Shown one piece after another: positions 1 through 5,907 of a stretch of DNA of 6,848 nucleotides. This DNA is from Limnohabitans sp. (GTDB lineage Bacteria; Pseudomonadota; Gammaproteobacteria; Burkholderiales; Burkholderiaceae_C): NCBI GenBank assembly GCA_021731425.1, contig JAKFXJ010000403.1, positions 1 through 6,848 of the forward strand, written 5' to 3'. The stretch's first letter is position 1. Each line of letters opens with the position of its first letter. The notes beneath the pieces were generated by a model. It was not told the origin of the DNA. It did no database searches and saw only the letters and a list, made by a program, of their open reading frames with translations. A program made the position numbers and the translations under genes.

Positions 1-1
1 G

Positions 2-481
2 GACCAGGCCGTGCATCTGGCTCAGGCTTGCCGTTATCCTGGGCTGGGTCGCAGGGGGGCAGCGTTCGGCTTTGCGCAATGCGACTACCAAGGAGGTGAT
101 GTGGTCGAAAAAATGCGCCAATACCATGATCGAACTTTGCTGATTGCACAGATCGAAACAGAAAAGGGGTTGCAAAATGTCGAAGATATTGCTGCTGTAG
201 ATGGCGTAGATGTTTTATGGGTGGGTCACTTTGATTTGTCCAATTTCATGGGCATACCAGGCCAGTTTGACCATCCAAAGTTCAGCGAAGCCATGACCCA
301 TGTGGCCAACGTGGCAAGAAAACACGGCAAGGTAGCAGGTTTCATGGCCACCGATGCGATCTGGATTGAGCGGGCCAAAGCCATGGGTTACAGCATGCTC
401 GCCGCAGGCACAGACACAGCCTTGTTGCAGCAGGCCTTCGGTCAATTGATTACGGGCATCCAGTCCACACCGGCGGATTGA
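2..481 (+). CDS. HpcH/HpaI-family aldolase, C-terminal part (5' end outside window)
   Basis: Proteins of this family are class II, divalent-metal-dependent aldolases that split or join pyruvate (or a related oxoacid) and an aldehyde, for example 4-hydroxy-2-oxoheptanedioate in homoprotocatechuate degradation. The frame is open from the window edge. The 159 residues present are roughly the last 60% of a family usually about 250-260 residues long, so the GTG at position 11 is not the real start. Visible hallmarks are the LGRRGAAF segment, the QIETEKGLQN segment whose Glu is the expected metal ligand, and GVDVLWVGHFDLSNFMG, which matches the conserved GVDvlfvGp-DLs block whose Asp also helps bind metal. 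The C-terminal AAGTDTALLQQAF fits the closing part of the barrel. The stop lies 12 bases from the convergent ETF-QO stop, with no obvious terminator between. The family assignment is firm; the substrate is unknown. The stretch around 110-260 looks more AT-rich than neighbouring genes. Confidence 0.88.
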   Translation, partial: DQAVHLAQACRYPGLGRRGAAFGFAQCDYQGGDVVEKMRQYHDRTLLIAQIETEKGLQNVEDIAAVDGVDVLWVGHFDLSNFMGIPGQFDHPKFSEAMTHVANVARKHGKVAGFMATDAIWIERAKAMGYSMLAAGTDTALLQQAFGQLITGIQSTPAD

Positions 482-493
482 AGCGGTCCACTT

Positions 494-2185
494 TCACATG
501 CCTGTGTAGTTAGGTCCGCCGCCGCCTTCGGGTGTGACCCAGACGATGTTTTGGGTCGGGTCCTTGATGTCGCAGGTCTTGCAGTGCACGCAGTTTTGCG
601 CGTTGATTTGCAGGCGGTCCGAGTTGTCTTCGTTTTTGACGTATTCGTACACCCCGGCCGGGCAGTAGCGGCTTTCTGGTCCGGCAAATTTGGCCAGGTT
701 GATGCCAACCGGCACCGAAACGTCTTTGAGCGTCAGGTGGGCCGGCTGGTTTTCTTCGTGGTTGGTGTTGCTGATGAAGACGCTGGACAGGCGGTCAAAG
801 GTCAGCTTGCCGTCTGGCTTGGGGTAATCGATTTTTGGGCAATCGGCTGCAGGCTTCAAATACGTGTGATCGGCCTTGTCACGGCGCAGGGTCCAAGGAA
901 TGTGACCACGCAAGACAAACTGCTCGAAGCCGTTCATCAAGGTGGCGACTGTGAGGCCCTTCTTGAACCAAGTCTTGAAGTTGCGTGACTTGTTCAGTTC
1001 GGTGTAGAGCCAGCTGGCTTCAAAAGCCTCGGGGTAGGCGGCCAACTCGTCGTGCTGGCGGTCTGCCTGCAGAGCGTAGTAAGCCGCTTCGGCGGCCAGC
1101 ATGCCGGTCTTGATGGCGGCGTGGCTGCCTTTGATGCGGCTCACGTTCAAGTAACCCGCATCGCAGCCCACCAGCGCGCCGCCCGGGAACACGGTCTTGG
1201 GCAGGCTCATCAGACCGCCAGCGGTGATGGCGCGGGCGCCGTAGCCGATGCGTTTGGCGTTGACTTCGCCTTGGTCGTTGGTGAAGTACCACTTGATGTT
1301 GGTGTGGGTTTTCCAGCGCTGGAATTCTTCAAACGGGCTCAGCCAGGGGTTGGCATAGTCCAGACCGACCACGTAACCGATGGCGATTTTGTTGTCTTCC
1401 ATGTGGTACATGAACGCACCGCCGTAGGTGTCGTTGTTCATGGGCCAGCCGGCGGTGTGCATCACAAAGCCGGGGGTGTGGCGCGAAGGGTCGATCTCCC
1501 AGACTTCTTTGATGCCGATGCCGTAAGTTTGCGGATCGCGCCCTGCGTCCAGTTTGTATTTGGCGATCAGCTGCTTGCCCAGGTGGCCGCGAGCGCCTTC
1601 GGCAAACACAGTGTATTTGGCGTGCAGTTCCATGCCCAGCTGGAAGTTTTCGGTCGGTTCGCCGTCTTTGCCTAGCCCCAAGTTGCCGGTGGCCACTCCT
1701 TTGACCGAGCCGTCATCGTTGTAAAGCACTTCAGCGGCGGTGAAGCCGGGGAAAATCTCCACGCCCAGGTTTTCGGCTTGTTGGCCCAACCAACGGGTGA
1801 AGTTGGACAGGCTGATGATGTAGTTGCCGTGGTTTTCTGCGCACTCGGGCAAGAAGATGCCGGGGGTGCGGGTGGCGCCGGTTTCGCTCAAAAAGCTCCA
1901 GGCGTCATCGGTCACGGGTTGGTTCAGGGGCGCGCCTCGCTCTTTCCAGTCAGGAAAGAGTTCCGTCAGGGCCTTGGGGTCCATGATCGCGCCGCTCAGG
2001 ATGTGTGCGCCGGGCTCGCCGCCTTTTTCCAGCACGACGACCGACACATCTTGGCCTTTTTCAGCGGCCAGTTGCTTGAGGCGGATGGCGGTAGACAGGC
2101 CAGCGGGGCCGCCGCCAACGACAACCACGTCGTAGGGCATGGATTCGCGGGGGCCGTAGGTGCTGAGGATTTCTTCGGGGCTCAT
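494..2185 (-). CDS. Electron transfer flavoprotein-ubiquinone oxidoreductase (ETF-QO)
   Basis: This enzyme takes electrons from reduced ETF, which is loaded by acyl-CoA and related dehydrogenases, and passes them through FAD and one [4Fe-4S] cluster to ubiquinone at the cytoplasmic membrane. The 563-residue product is full length for the family. It shows the N-terminal Rossmann motif VVVGGGPAGLS (residues 21-31), LEKGGEPGAHILSGA (52-66), the second FAD segment VGCDAGYLNVSRIKGSH (339-355), and a C-terminal ferredoxin-like domain with four cluster cysteines, C508, C532, C535 and C538. The C-terminal GGGGPNYTGM is typical of the family. I chose the start at 2185 because MSPEEILSTYGPRESMPYDV resembles related Burkholderiales proteins and a weak purine-rich AGAAGAG lies just upstream. 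The frame stays open much further upstream, but that part is antisense to the SDR and thioesterase genes. It is divergent from the SDR gene. Bacterial naming is inconsistent, so no symbol is given. Confidence 0.96.
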   Translation of the reverse strand: MSPEEILSTYGPRESMPYDVVVVGGGPAGLSTAIRLKQLAAEKGQDVSVVVLEKGGEPGAHILSGAIMDPKALTELFPDWKERGAPLNQPVTDDAWSFLSETGATRTPGIFLPECAENHGNYIISLSNFTRWLGQQAENLGVEIFPGFTAAEVLYNDDGSVKGVATGNLGLGKDGEPTENFQLGMELHAKYTVFAEGARGHLGKQLIAKYKLDAGRDPQTYGIGIKEVWEIDPSRHTPGFVMHTAGWPMNNDTYGGAFMYHMEDNKIAIGYVVGLDYANPWLSPFEEFQRWKTHTNIKWYFTNDQGEVNAKRIGYGARAITAGGLMSLPKTVFPGGALVGCDAGYLNVSRIKGSHAAIKTGMLAAEAAYYALQADRQHDELAAYPEAFEASWLYTELNKSRNFKTWFKKGLTVATLMNGFEQFVLRGHIPWTLRRDKADHTYLKPAADCPKIDYPKPDGKLTFDRLSSVFISNTNHEENQPAHLTLKDVSVPVGINLAKFAGPESRYCPAGVYEYVKNEDNSDRLQINAQNCVHCKTCDIKDPTQNIVWVTPEGGGGPNYTGM

Positions 2186-2335
2186 GAACGTCTCTTCTGA
2201 AAAGTTGCGGATGCGTGCCCGGGCGCGTGGCTTGTCGGGCGTGTGACTCATTTTATGCATCTTGAGGACCGTTCCCCCGCACAATGGCGTCAGTCGTTGG
2301 CAGCAACGGACGTGAAACCCCTGTAAGGATTTGAC
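2186..2335. promoter_or_regulatory. Divergent intergenic region between ETF-QO and the SDR operon
   Basis: This 150-base gap must hold the promoters for both divergent units. On the minus strand TAAAAT (2250-2255) is a possible -10 for ETF-QO, but no good -35 lies 16-18 bases upstream. On the plus strand TTGTCG (2232-2237) followed by TATGCA (2254-2259) is a weak pair. A small hairpin CGTTG-GCAG-CAACG (2295-2308) sits upstream of the SDR ribosome binding site TAAGGA (2324-2329), which is six bases before the ATG. None of the promoter calls is strong. Confidence 0.35.
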
Positions 2336-3118
2336 ATGGCTTATGAAATCGATTTGTCGGGCCGCGTGGCCTTGGTCACTGGCGCCTCGGGTGGACTGGG
2401 TGCGCAATTTGCCAAAACCTTGGCCGCAGCAGGCGCGGGCGTGGTCTTGGCCAGCCGCCGCCTCGAAAAACTCAAGGACCTGCGGGCCGAGATCGAAGCC
2501 GCTGGCGGCGATGCGCATGTGGTCGAGATGGACGTGACCGACCGCCACAGCATTGCCGCGGCCGTGGCGCACGCCGAGACCGAGATGGGCAGCATCGACA
2601 TTTTGGTGAACAACTCGGGGGTGAGCACCACCCAGCGAATCCAGGATGTGACGGAGGAAGATTACGACTTCATCATGAACACCAATGTGCGCGGTGCGTT
2701 TTTTGTGGCGCAAGAAGTGGGCAAGCGCATGCTGGCCCGTGCCAAGGGGGCGGCGCCGGGCAGTTTCACGGGCGGGCGCATCATCAACATCGCCTCGATG
2801 GCGGGCCTGAAAGTCCTGCCGCAAATTGGGGTGTACTGCATGAGCAAGGCGGCCGTGATCCAGATGACCAAGGCTTTTGCGGTGGAATGGGGCAAGTTCG
2901 GCATCAATGTGAACGCGATTTGCCCGGGTTACATCGACACCGAAATCAACCACCACCACTGGCAAACCGAGCAGGGCCAAAAGCTCATCAGCATGCTGCC
3001 GCGCAAACGCGTGGGCCAGCCGCAAGACCTGGACGCTTTGCTGATGCTGCTGGCCAGCGACCAGAGCCACTTCATCAACGGTGCGGTGGTGTCGGCCGAC
3101 GACGGTTTCGCGGTGTGA
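2336..3118 (+). CDS. SDR-family NAD(P)-dependent oxidoreductase
   Basis: This is a classical short-chain dehydrogenase/reductase of 260 residues, the usual length. It catalyses hydride transfer between NAD(P)(H) and an alcohol/ketone pair. The cofactor motif TGASGGLG is at residues 15-22. The structural NNAG motif appears as NNSG (92-95). N117, S154, Y167 and K171 (YCMSK) form the catalytic tetrad, and CPGYIDTE (196-203) is the usual PG segment after the active site. Arginines 41-42 after the second strand (ASRR) suggest NADP(H) rather than NAD(H); this is inference. There is a longish loop at about 134-147 and an HHHW stretch in the substrate-loop region (about 206-209). The ATG follows a good TAAGGA site. 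The thioesterase gene starts 10 bases after the stop, so the two are almost certainly co-transcribed. With a thioesterase and ETF-QO alongside, a 3-hydroxyacyl-CoA or related substrate is plausible but not proven. Confidence 0.93.
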   Translation: MAYEIDLSGRVALVTGASGGLGAQFAKTLAAAGAGVVLASRRLEKLKDLRAEIEAAGGDAHVVEMDVTDRHSIAAAVAHAETEMGSIDILVNNSGVSTTQRIQDVTEEDYDFIMNTNVRGAFFVAQEVGKRMLARAKGAAPGSFTGGRIINIASMAGLKVLPQIGVYCMSKAAVIQMTKAFAVEWGKFGINVNAICPGYIDTEINHHHWQTEQGQKLISMLPRKRVGQPQDLDALLMLLASDQSHFINGAVVSADDGFAV

Positions 3119-3128
3119 GGGCCAAGCC

Positions 3129-3551
3129 ATGAAGCTGGAGTTGCCAGAGCGCAAAAAACAGGTCAATGAGTTGGTCATCCCGATTCGATGGGGCGACATG
3201 GACGCCATGGGCCATGTCAACAACACCGTGTACTTCAGGTACATGGAAAGCACCCGCATTGACTGGTTTGACAAGATCGGCTTTCTCCCAAACCCGAAAG
3301 GCGAGGGACCGGTGATCGTCAACGCCTTTTGCAATTTTTACAAACAGTTTGAATACCCCGGTGACATCCTGGCCAAGATGTTTGTGAGTGATCCGGGACG
3401 CACCACGTTCGAGAGTTGGTGCACGCTGGAACGCACCGACCAACCCGGCGTGGTGTTTGCCGCTGGAGGTGCGACCACGATTTGGGTGGATTTCCCCAAT
3501 CAAAAAGCCGTGACCCTGCCCGATTGGGTGCGGGCCTTGGTCAGCGACTGA
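3129..3551 (+). CDS. Acyl-CoA thioesterase, 4HBT/YbgC-like hotdog fold
   Basis: This 140-residue protein belongs to the 4-hydroxybenzoyl-CoA thioesterase family, single-domain hotdog enzymes that hydrolyse acyl-CoA esters and act as dimers or tetramers in the cytoplasm. The diagnostic segment RWGDMDAMGHVNNTVYFRYME covers residues 20-40. D25 aligns with the catalytic Asp of the Pseudomonas 4HBT enzyme (GDCDPAG), and GHVNN with Y35 forms the start of the central helix. I chose the ATG at 3129 rather than an in-frame ATG at 3081: the latter lies inside the SDR gene, while 3129 has GAGGG (3117-3121) at a good distance. That binding site overlaps the SDR stop codon, which suggests translational coupling. 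The acyl substrate is not predictable; short-chain, branched and aromatic CoA esters are all possible. The gene ends five bases from the convergent metal-dependent hydrolase. Confidence 0.92.
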   Translation: MKLELPERKKQVNELVIPIRWGDMDAMGHVNNTVYFRYMESTRIDWFDKIGFLPNPKGEGPVIVNAFCNFYKQFEYPGDILAKMFVSDPGRTTFESWCTLERTDQPGVVFAAGGATTIWVDFPNQKAVTLPDWVRALVSD

Positions 3552-3560
3552 AAGCTTCAG
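3548..3560. repeat. Short palindrome holding two convergent stop codons
   Basis: CTGAA-AGC-TTCAG forms a five-base-pair inverted repeat with a three-base centre. The thioesterase TGA (3549-3551) and the hydrolase TGA (read on the minus strand, 3557-3559) both lie inside it. It is too short, and lacks a T-run, to be called an intrinsic terminator; the symmetry may simply reflect two opposed TGA codons. Confidence 0.35.
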
Positions 3561-4453
3561 GCCGCGGATTGGGCGGGTGCGCCCACCGCACGCCACTGGT
3601 CAGAGTGACTCTGCAGCCAGTCTTGCGACAGCGTGGCGCTGCCCACTTGCATGGGGTGAAAGTCTTTGCGGGTGTATTCCCACAAAGGCTTGGCCACTCG
3701 CCAGACCATGCCGTGGCGACCAAACAGGAACTTGGAGGCCGACCACCAAGTCGAGGGCTTGAACAGGGTTTTGTCGTGCCAAAGGTTGTTGACGGTCTGG
3801 CGGAACACGTCGGTGCTGAACTGCACCGTGACGTACCAGAACCAGCGCATGCGCCACTGGTGATTGCCGCCCAAGCGCTGGTAAAGGTCAAAAGCCACAC
3901 ATTTGTGCTCGGACTCTTCGGCCGCGTGCCAGCGCCAGAGGGTTTTGAGGGGTTCTTCGGCCCCAGCAAACCAGTCGCCTGGTTTGTCGATGCTCTCCAG
4001 GGTCAGATCACCAAAAATCGAGGTGTAGTGCTCAAAAGCGGCGGTGATGGCCAGCTCGTGCAGATAACCTTTGTCGCTTTTGCTGAAAAATTCGTCACGC
4101 CCTTTTTTCAGGCGCCGCTCGGCACGGGGGCCCCAGTGGTTGACCAAGCCTTGTTTTTCAAGGTGTGCGTTGTACAAGGCATGCAGGTGACGGTGCGTGG
4201 CTTCTTGGCCCACAAACCCTTTGGCAATTTGCTTGAGCTCGGCGTTTTCTGGGGTGTCTGGAAGTTGCTTGGCGCCTGCCTTGACCGCGTCAATGAAAGA
4301 CTGCTCTCCCACCGGAAAGCTCATCGACAAAGCGTTGGCATAGGCCGTTAAAAAAGCATCGCCGCCATTCCAGTGGCGAGAAAAACCTTGGCTCAGGTCC
4401 ACGCTCAAACGGCGCACGGTCAACTCGGTCGGGGCGGCGGAGTGGTTGTTCAT
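3557..4453 (-). CDS. COG3687/PF10118 'predicted metal-dependent hydrolase', possible ferritin-like di-iron enzyme
   Basis: The 298-residue product resembles the family annotated as predicted metal-dependent hydrolase (COG3687, PF10118), whose reaction is not established. Conserved-looking carboxylates and histidines fall in an order typical of four-helix di-iron proteins: E50 in SFPVGEQSF, E84-x-x-H87 in VGQEATHRH, E141 in AAFEHYT, and H176-xxx-E180-xx-H183 in WHAAEESEHK. The C-terminal third is rich in aromatic residues (WRMRWFWYVTV, about 200-210), which could contact a membrane or a hydrophobic substrate. I see no signal peptide. The start at 4453 is the first ATG in the frame outside the TetR gene; the upstream binding site is weak (GAG, seven bases before). 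It is divergent from the TetR gene and shares a 99-base control region with it, and it is convergent with the thioesterase. Family assignment is good; the oxidative function is my inference. Confidence 0.85.
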   Translation of the reverse strand: MNNHSAAPTELTVRRLSVDLSQGFSRHWNGGDAFLTAYANALSMSFPVGEQSFIDAVKAGAKQLPDTPENAELKQIAKGFVGQEATHRHLHALYNAHLEKQGLVNHWGPRAERRLKKGRDEFFSKSDKGYLHELAITAAFEHYTSIFGDLTLESIDKPGDWFAGAEEPLKTLWRWHAAEESEHKCVAFDLYQRLGGNHQWRMRWFWYVTVQFSTDVFRQTVNNLWHDKTLFKPSTWWSASKFLFGRHGMVWRVAKPLWEYTRKDFHPMQVGSATLSQDWLQSHSDQWRAVGAPAQSAA

Positions 4454-4476
4454 GGAAGGGCTCGGGGTAAGTAGGA

Positions 4477-4539
4477 CAGAATGTGAGCATTGTTCAGGTT
4501 TTGCAAAGACCTTGCAACTCGCTATCTGCTCACATTTTG
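4477..4539. repeat. Nested inverted repeats, candidate TetR operator
   Basis: AATGTGAGCA (4480-4489) and TGCTCACATT (4527-4536) are perfect reverse complements, extended to 12 of 13 matches by outer CA/TG (4477-4489 and 4527-4539). Their shared centre is near 4508. Inside lie two copies of the self-palindromic TTGCAA (4501-4506 and 4512-4517), 11 bases apart (about one helical turn) and centred at 4509. In addition TGAGCA-T-TGTTCA (4484-4496) is a 13-base palindrome with one mismatch, a size seen in TetR-family operators. The position between a tetR gene and a divergent enzyme gene makes an operator the natural reading. Confidence 0.6.
4489..4517 (-). promoter_or_regulatory. Candidate sigma-70 promoter for the PF10118 gene
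   Basis: On the minus strand TTGCAA (4517-4512, four of six matches to TTGACA) is followed after exactly 17 bases by AACAAT (4494-4489, four of six matches to TATAAT). Transcription would start about 30 bases before the hydrolase ATG. The -10 lies within the TGAGCA-T-TGTTCA palindrome and the -35 is one of the TTGCAA copies, so a protein bound to either repeat would block it. I found no comparably good promoter on the plus strand for the TetR gene. Confidence 0.4.
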
Positions 4540-4552
4540 AAAAAGGCTTTTC

Positions 4553-5284
4553 ATGCCCGCAGCCCAACCCGCCAAAAAACCTTCCAATAAGCCACAAGCC
4601 AAGTTGCAAGCTGATCTCAGTTTGCGTCGCCAGCCCTCGCAGGCTCGGGCGCAGCAGACCATGCAGACCTTGTTCAAGGCGGCTGCTCAGATTCTGGACA
4701 AGGAAGGCGAGGGTGGTTTGACCACCAACAAAGTGGCCGCTGCGGCAGGTTTTTCTATCGGCACGCTTTACCAGTACTTCCCGAGCAAAGAAGTGTTGGT
4801 GCGTGCCATGGCCGCTCGCGGCCAAGAGATGGTGCTGCAAGAGCTTGGGCGCTATCTGAGTGAGCTCGAGACCATGGCAGATGTGCGCCAACTCGACGGG
4901 CGTGAGCTGTTGGGTCAGGCCATTCGCATTCTCGTGCGGGGCTTTGCGACGGGCAAGGGTTTGAGCCAAAGCCTGATTCACCTGTGCTGGACCCTGGAAA
5001 AGCCCGAAGAGACGGCCAGCGCGGTGCGCCAAGTGGCCGATCGGCTGGCCATCTTTTTTGAGCGCATCGATTACCCCGCCCTGCAAACGCCCAGCCCGGC
5101 GCAGATGTTTGTGCTGACCCGCTCGGTCATTGGCACGCTGCGCAGCGCCAGCTTAGAAAAATCACCGTTGCTGGGCAGTCCGGCGTTTGAGGAGGCGCTG
5201 GTGCAAATGGCCTGGGCTTTGCTGGCACGCCCACAAGCACATCAAGCCGCAGGTTTGGCCTTGGGCGCGCGGCCCATCAAATAG
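4553..5284 (+). CDS. TetR/AcrR-family transcriptional regulator
   Basis: This 243-residue protein has an N-terminal TetR DNA-binding domain. The first helix is about residues 34-49 (QQTMQTLFKAAAQIL), and the helix-turn-helix follows as LTTNKVAAAAGFSIGTLYQYFPSKEVLV (56-83), with the hallmark GTLYQYFPSKE at 70-80. The C-terminal ligand-binding and dimerisation part (about 90-230) has no ligand signature I can recognise. The first 30 or so residues are an unusually long, basic, probably disordered tail (several Lys, Pro and Gln). The ATG at 4553 is supported by AAAAGG (4541-4546) at six bases. Such proteins usually repress a neighbouring gene and themselves and are released by a small ligand. 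The adjacent nested palindromes and divergent PF10118 gene suggest that this enzyme is a target. The 3' end overlaps the opposite-strand AhpD-like gene by 43 bases. Confidence 0.93.
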   Translation: MPAAQPAKKPSNKPQAKLQADLSLRRQPSQARAQQTMQTLFKAAAQILDKEGEGGLTTNKVAAAAGFSIGTLYQYFPSKEVLVRAMAARGQEMVLQELGRYLSELETMADVRQLDGRELLGQAIRILVRGFATGKGLSQSLIHLCWTLEKPEETASAVRQVADRLAIFFERIDYPALQTPSPAQMFVLTRSVIGTLRSASLEKSPLLGSPAFEEALVQMAWALLARPQAHQAAGLALGARPIK

Positions 5285-5850
5285 AACTCGGGGTTGGGCA
5301 TCATGCCGCTGAAGCTGGCCATGCGGTTAGACAGACCAAAGAAAGCGGTGATGGCCGCGATGTCCCAGATGTCTTCGTCGTTGAAGCCGTGGGCGTGCAG
5401 GGCCGCAAAGTCGGCGTCTTCCACTTGGTCAGACTGGTTGCAGACCTTGAGCGCAAAGTCGAGCATGGCGCGTTGGCGTGGGCTGATGTCGGCTTTGCGG
5501 TAATTGACAGATACCTGGTCTGCGACCAAAGGCTTTTTCTCGTAAATGCGCAAGATCGCACCATGTGCCACCACGCAATACAGGCAGTTGTTGGCTGCGC
5601 TGGTGGTGGTCACGATCATCTCGCGCTCGCCTTTGGTCAGGCCACTCTCGCGCCCCACCGATTCCGGCACCATCAGGGCGTCGTGGTAGGCAAAAAACGC
5701 ACGCCATTCGGCCGGGCGTCGGGCAAAGGCCAAAAACACATTGGGCACAAAACCGGCTTTCTCCTGGACTTCCAGCACCTTGGCGCGGATATCGTCGGGC
5801 AAGTCCTTGATTTCGGGGGCGGGGTATCGTGTTGTAGGGGGTGTGCTCAT
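5242..5850 (-). CDS. AhpD-like, carboxymuconolactone decarboxylase family, peroxidase-related protein
   Basis: The 202-residue protein belongs to the AhpD/CMD superfamily (PF02627), in the group annotated as uncharacterized peroxidase-related enzymes. The redox motif is E77...C89-L-Y-C92...H96. Its spacing matches the Glu118, Cys130, Cys133, His137 proton-relay and disulfide site of Mycobacterium AhpD, except that Tyr replaces the residue between the cysteines that is His in AhpD. This supports thiol-based peroxide or hydroperoxide reduction in the cytoplasm, though the physiological reductant and substrate are unknown. The C-terminal block GFNDEDIWDIAAITAFFGLSNRMASF (about 155-180) is typical of this group. 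The start is well supported by AGGAG (minus strand) five bases before the ATG. It is divergent from a second CMD-family gene 57 bases away, and its last 14 codons overlap the end of the TetR gene on the other strand. Confidence 0.9.
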   Translation of the reverse strand: MSTPPTTRYPAPEIKDLPDDIRAKVLEVQEKAGFVPNVFLAFARRPAEWRAFFAYHDALMVPESVGRESGLTKGEREMIVTTTSAANNCLYCVVAHGAILRIYEKKPLVADQVSVNYRKADISPRQRAMLDFALKVCNQSDQVEDADFAALHAHGFNDEDIWDIAAITAFFGLSNRMASFSGMMPNPEFYLMGRAPKAKPAA

Positions 5851-5907
5851 GGTGTCTCCTGGTGGGCAATGTTTTGATTATGCTCATGGCTCTTAAAGGA
5901 ACCTGTC
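5851..5907. promoter_or_regulatory. Short divergent promoter region between the two CMD-family genes
   Basis: Only 57 bases separate the two divergent ATGs. On the minus strand CATAAT (5882-5877, five of six to TATAAT) is a plausible -10 for the AhpD-like gene, about 27 bases before its ATG, but there is no good -35. On the plus strand TATGCT (5879-5884) is a weaker -10 overlapping it. AAAGGA (5895-5900) serves the PcaC-like gene and TCTCCT (5855-5860, AGGAGA on the minus strand) the AhpD-like gene. Overlapping promoters would make the two genes compete or be controlled together. Confidence 0.35.

Noticed and set aside
2138..2140. Alternative ETF-QO start at Met16
   Set aside because: The first 15 residues (MSPEEILSTYGPRES) match the N terminus I expect for Burkholderiales ETF-QO, so the earlier ATG is preferred.
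2186..3334. Upstream extension of the ETF-QO reading frame that would give a 946-residue protein
   Set aside because: The extra 383 residues are antisense to the well-supported SDR and thioesterase genes and resemble no protein. The ETF-QO family starts near 2185. An ATG at 2251-2249 (MSHTPDKPR...) was also considered but is not typical of the family.
3548..3560. Bidirectional terminator between the thioesterase and the PF10118 gene
   Set aside because: A five-pair stem without a T-run is too weak. The symmetry is largely explained by two opposed stop codons.
3416..4351. 311-residue plus-strand open frame
   Set aside because: It is antisense to the PF10118 gene and out of frame with the thioesterase, with no recognisable domain.
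4481..4536. CRP-type site suggested by TGTGA and TCACA
   Set aside because: CRP needs TGTGA and TCACA about six bases apart. Here the two half-sites are more than 40 bases apart, and neither has a proper partner at the right distance.
4454..5086. Upstream extension of the PF10118 reading frame that would give 509 residues
   Set aside because: The added part is antisense to the TetR gene and covers the intergenic repeats. The protein is complete from the ATG at 4453.
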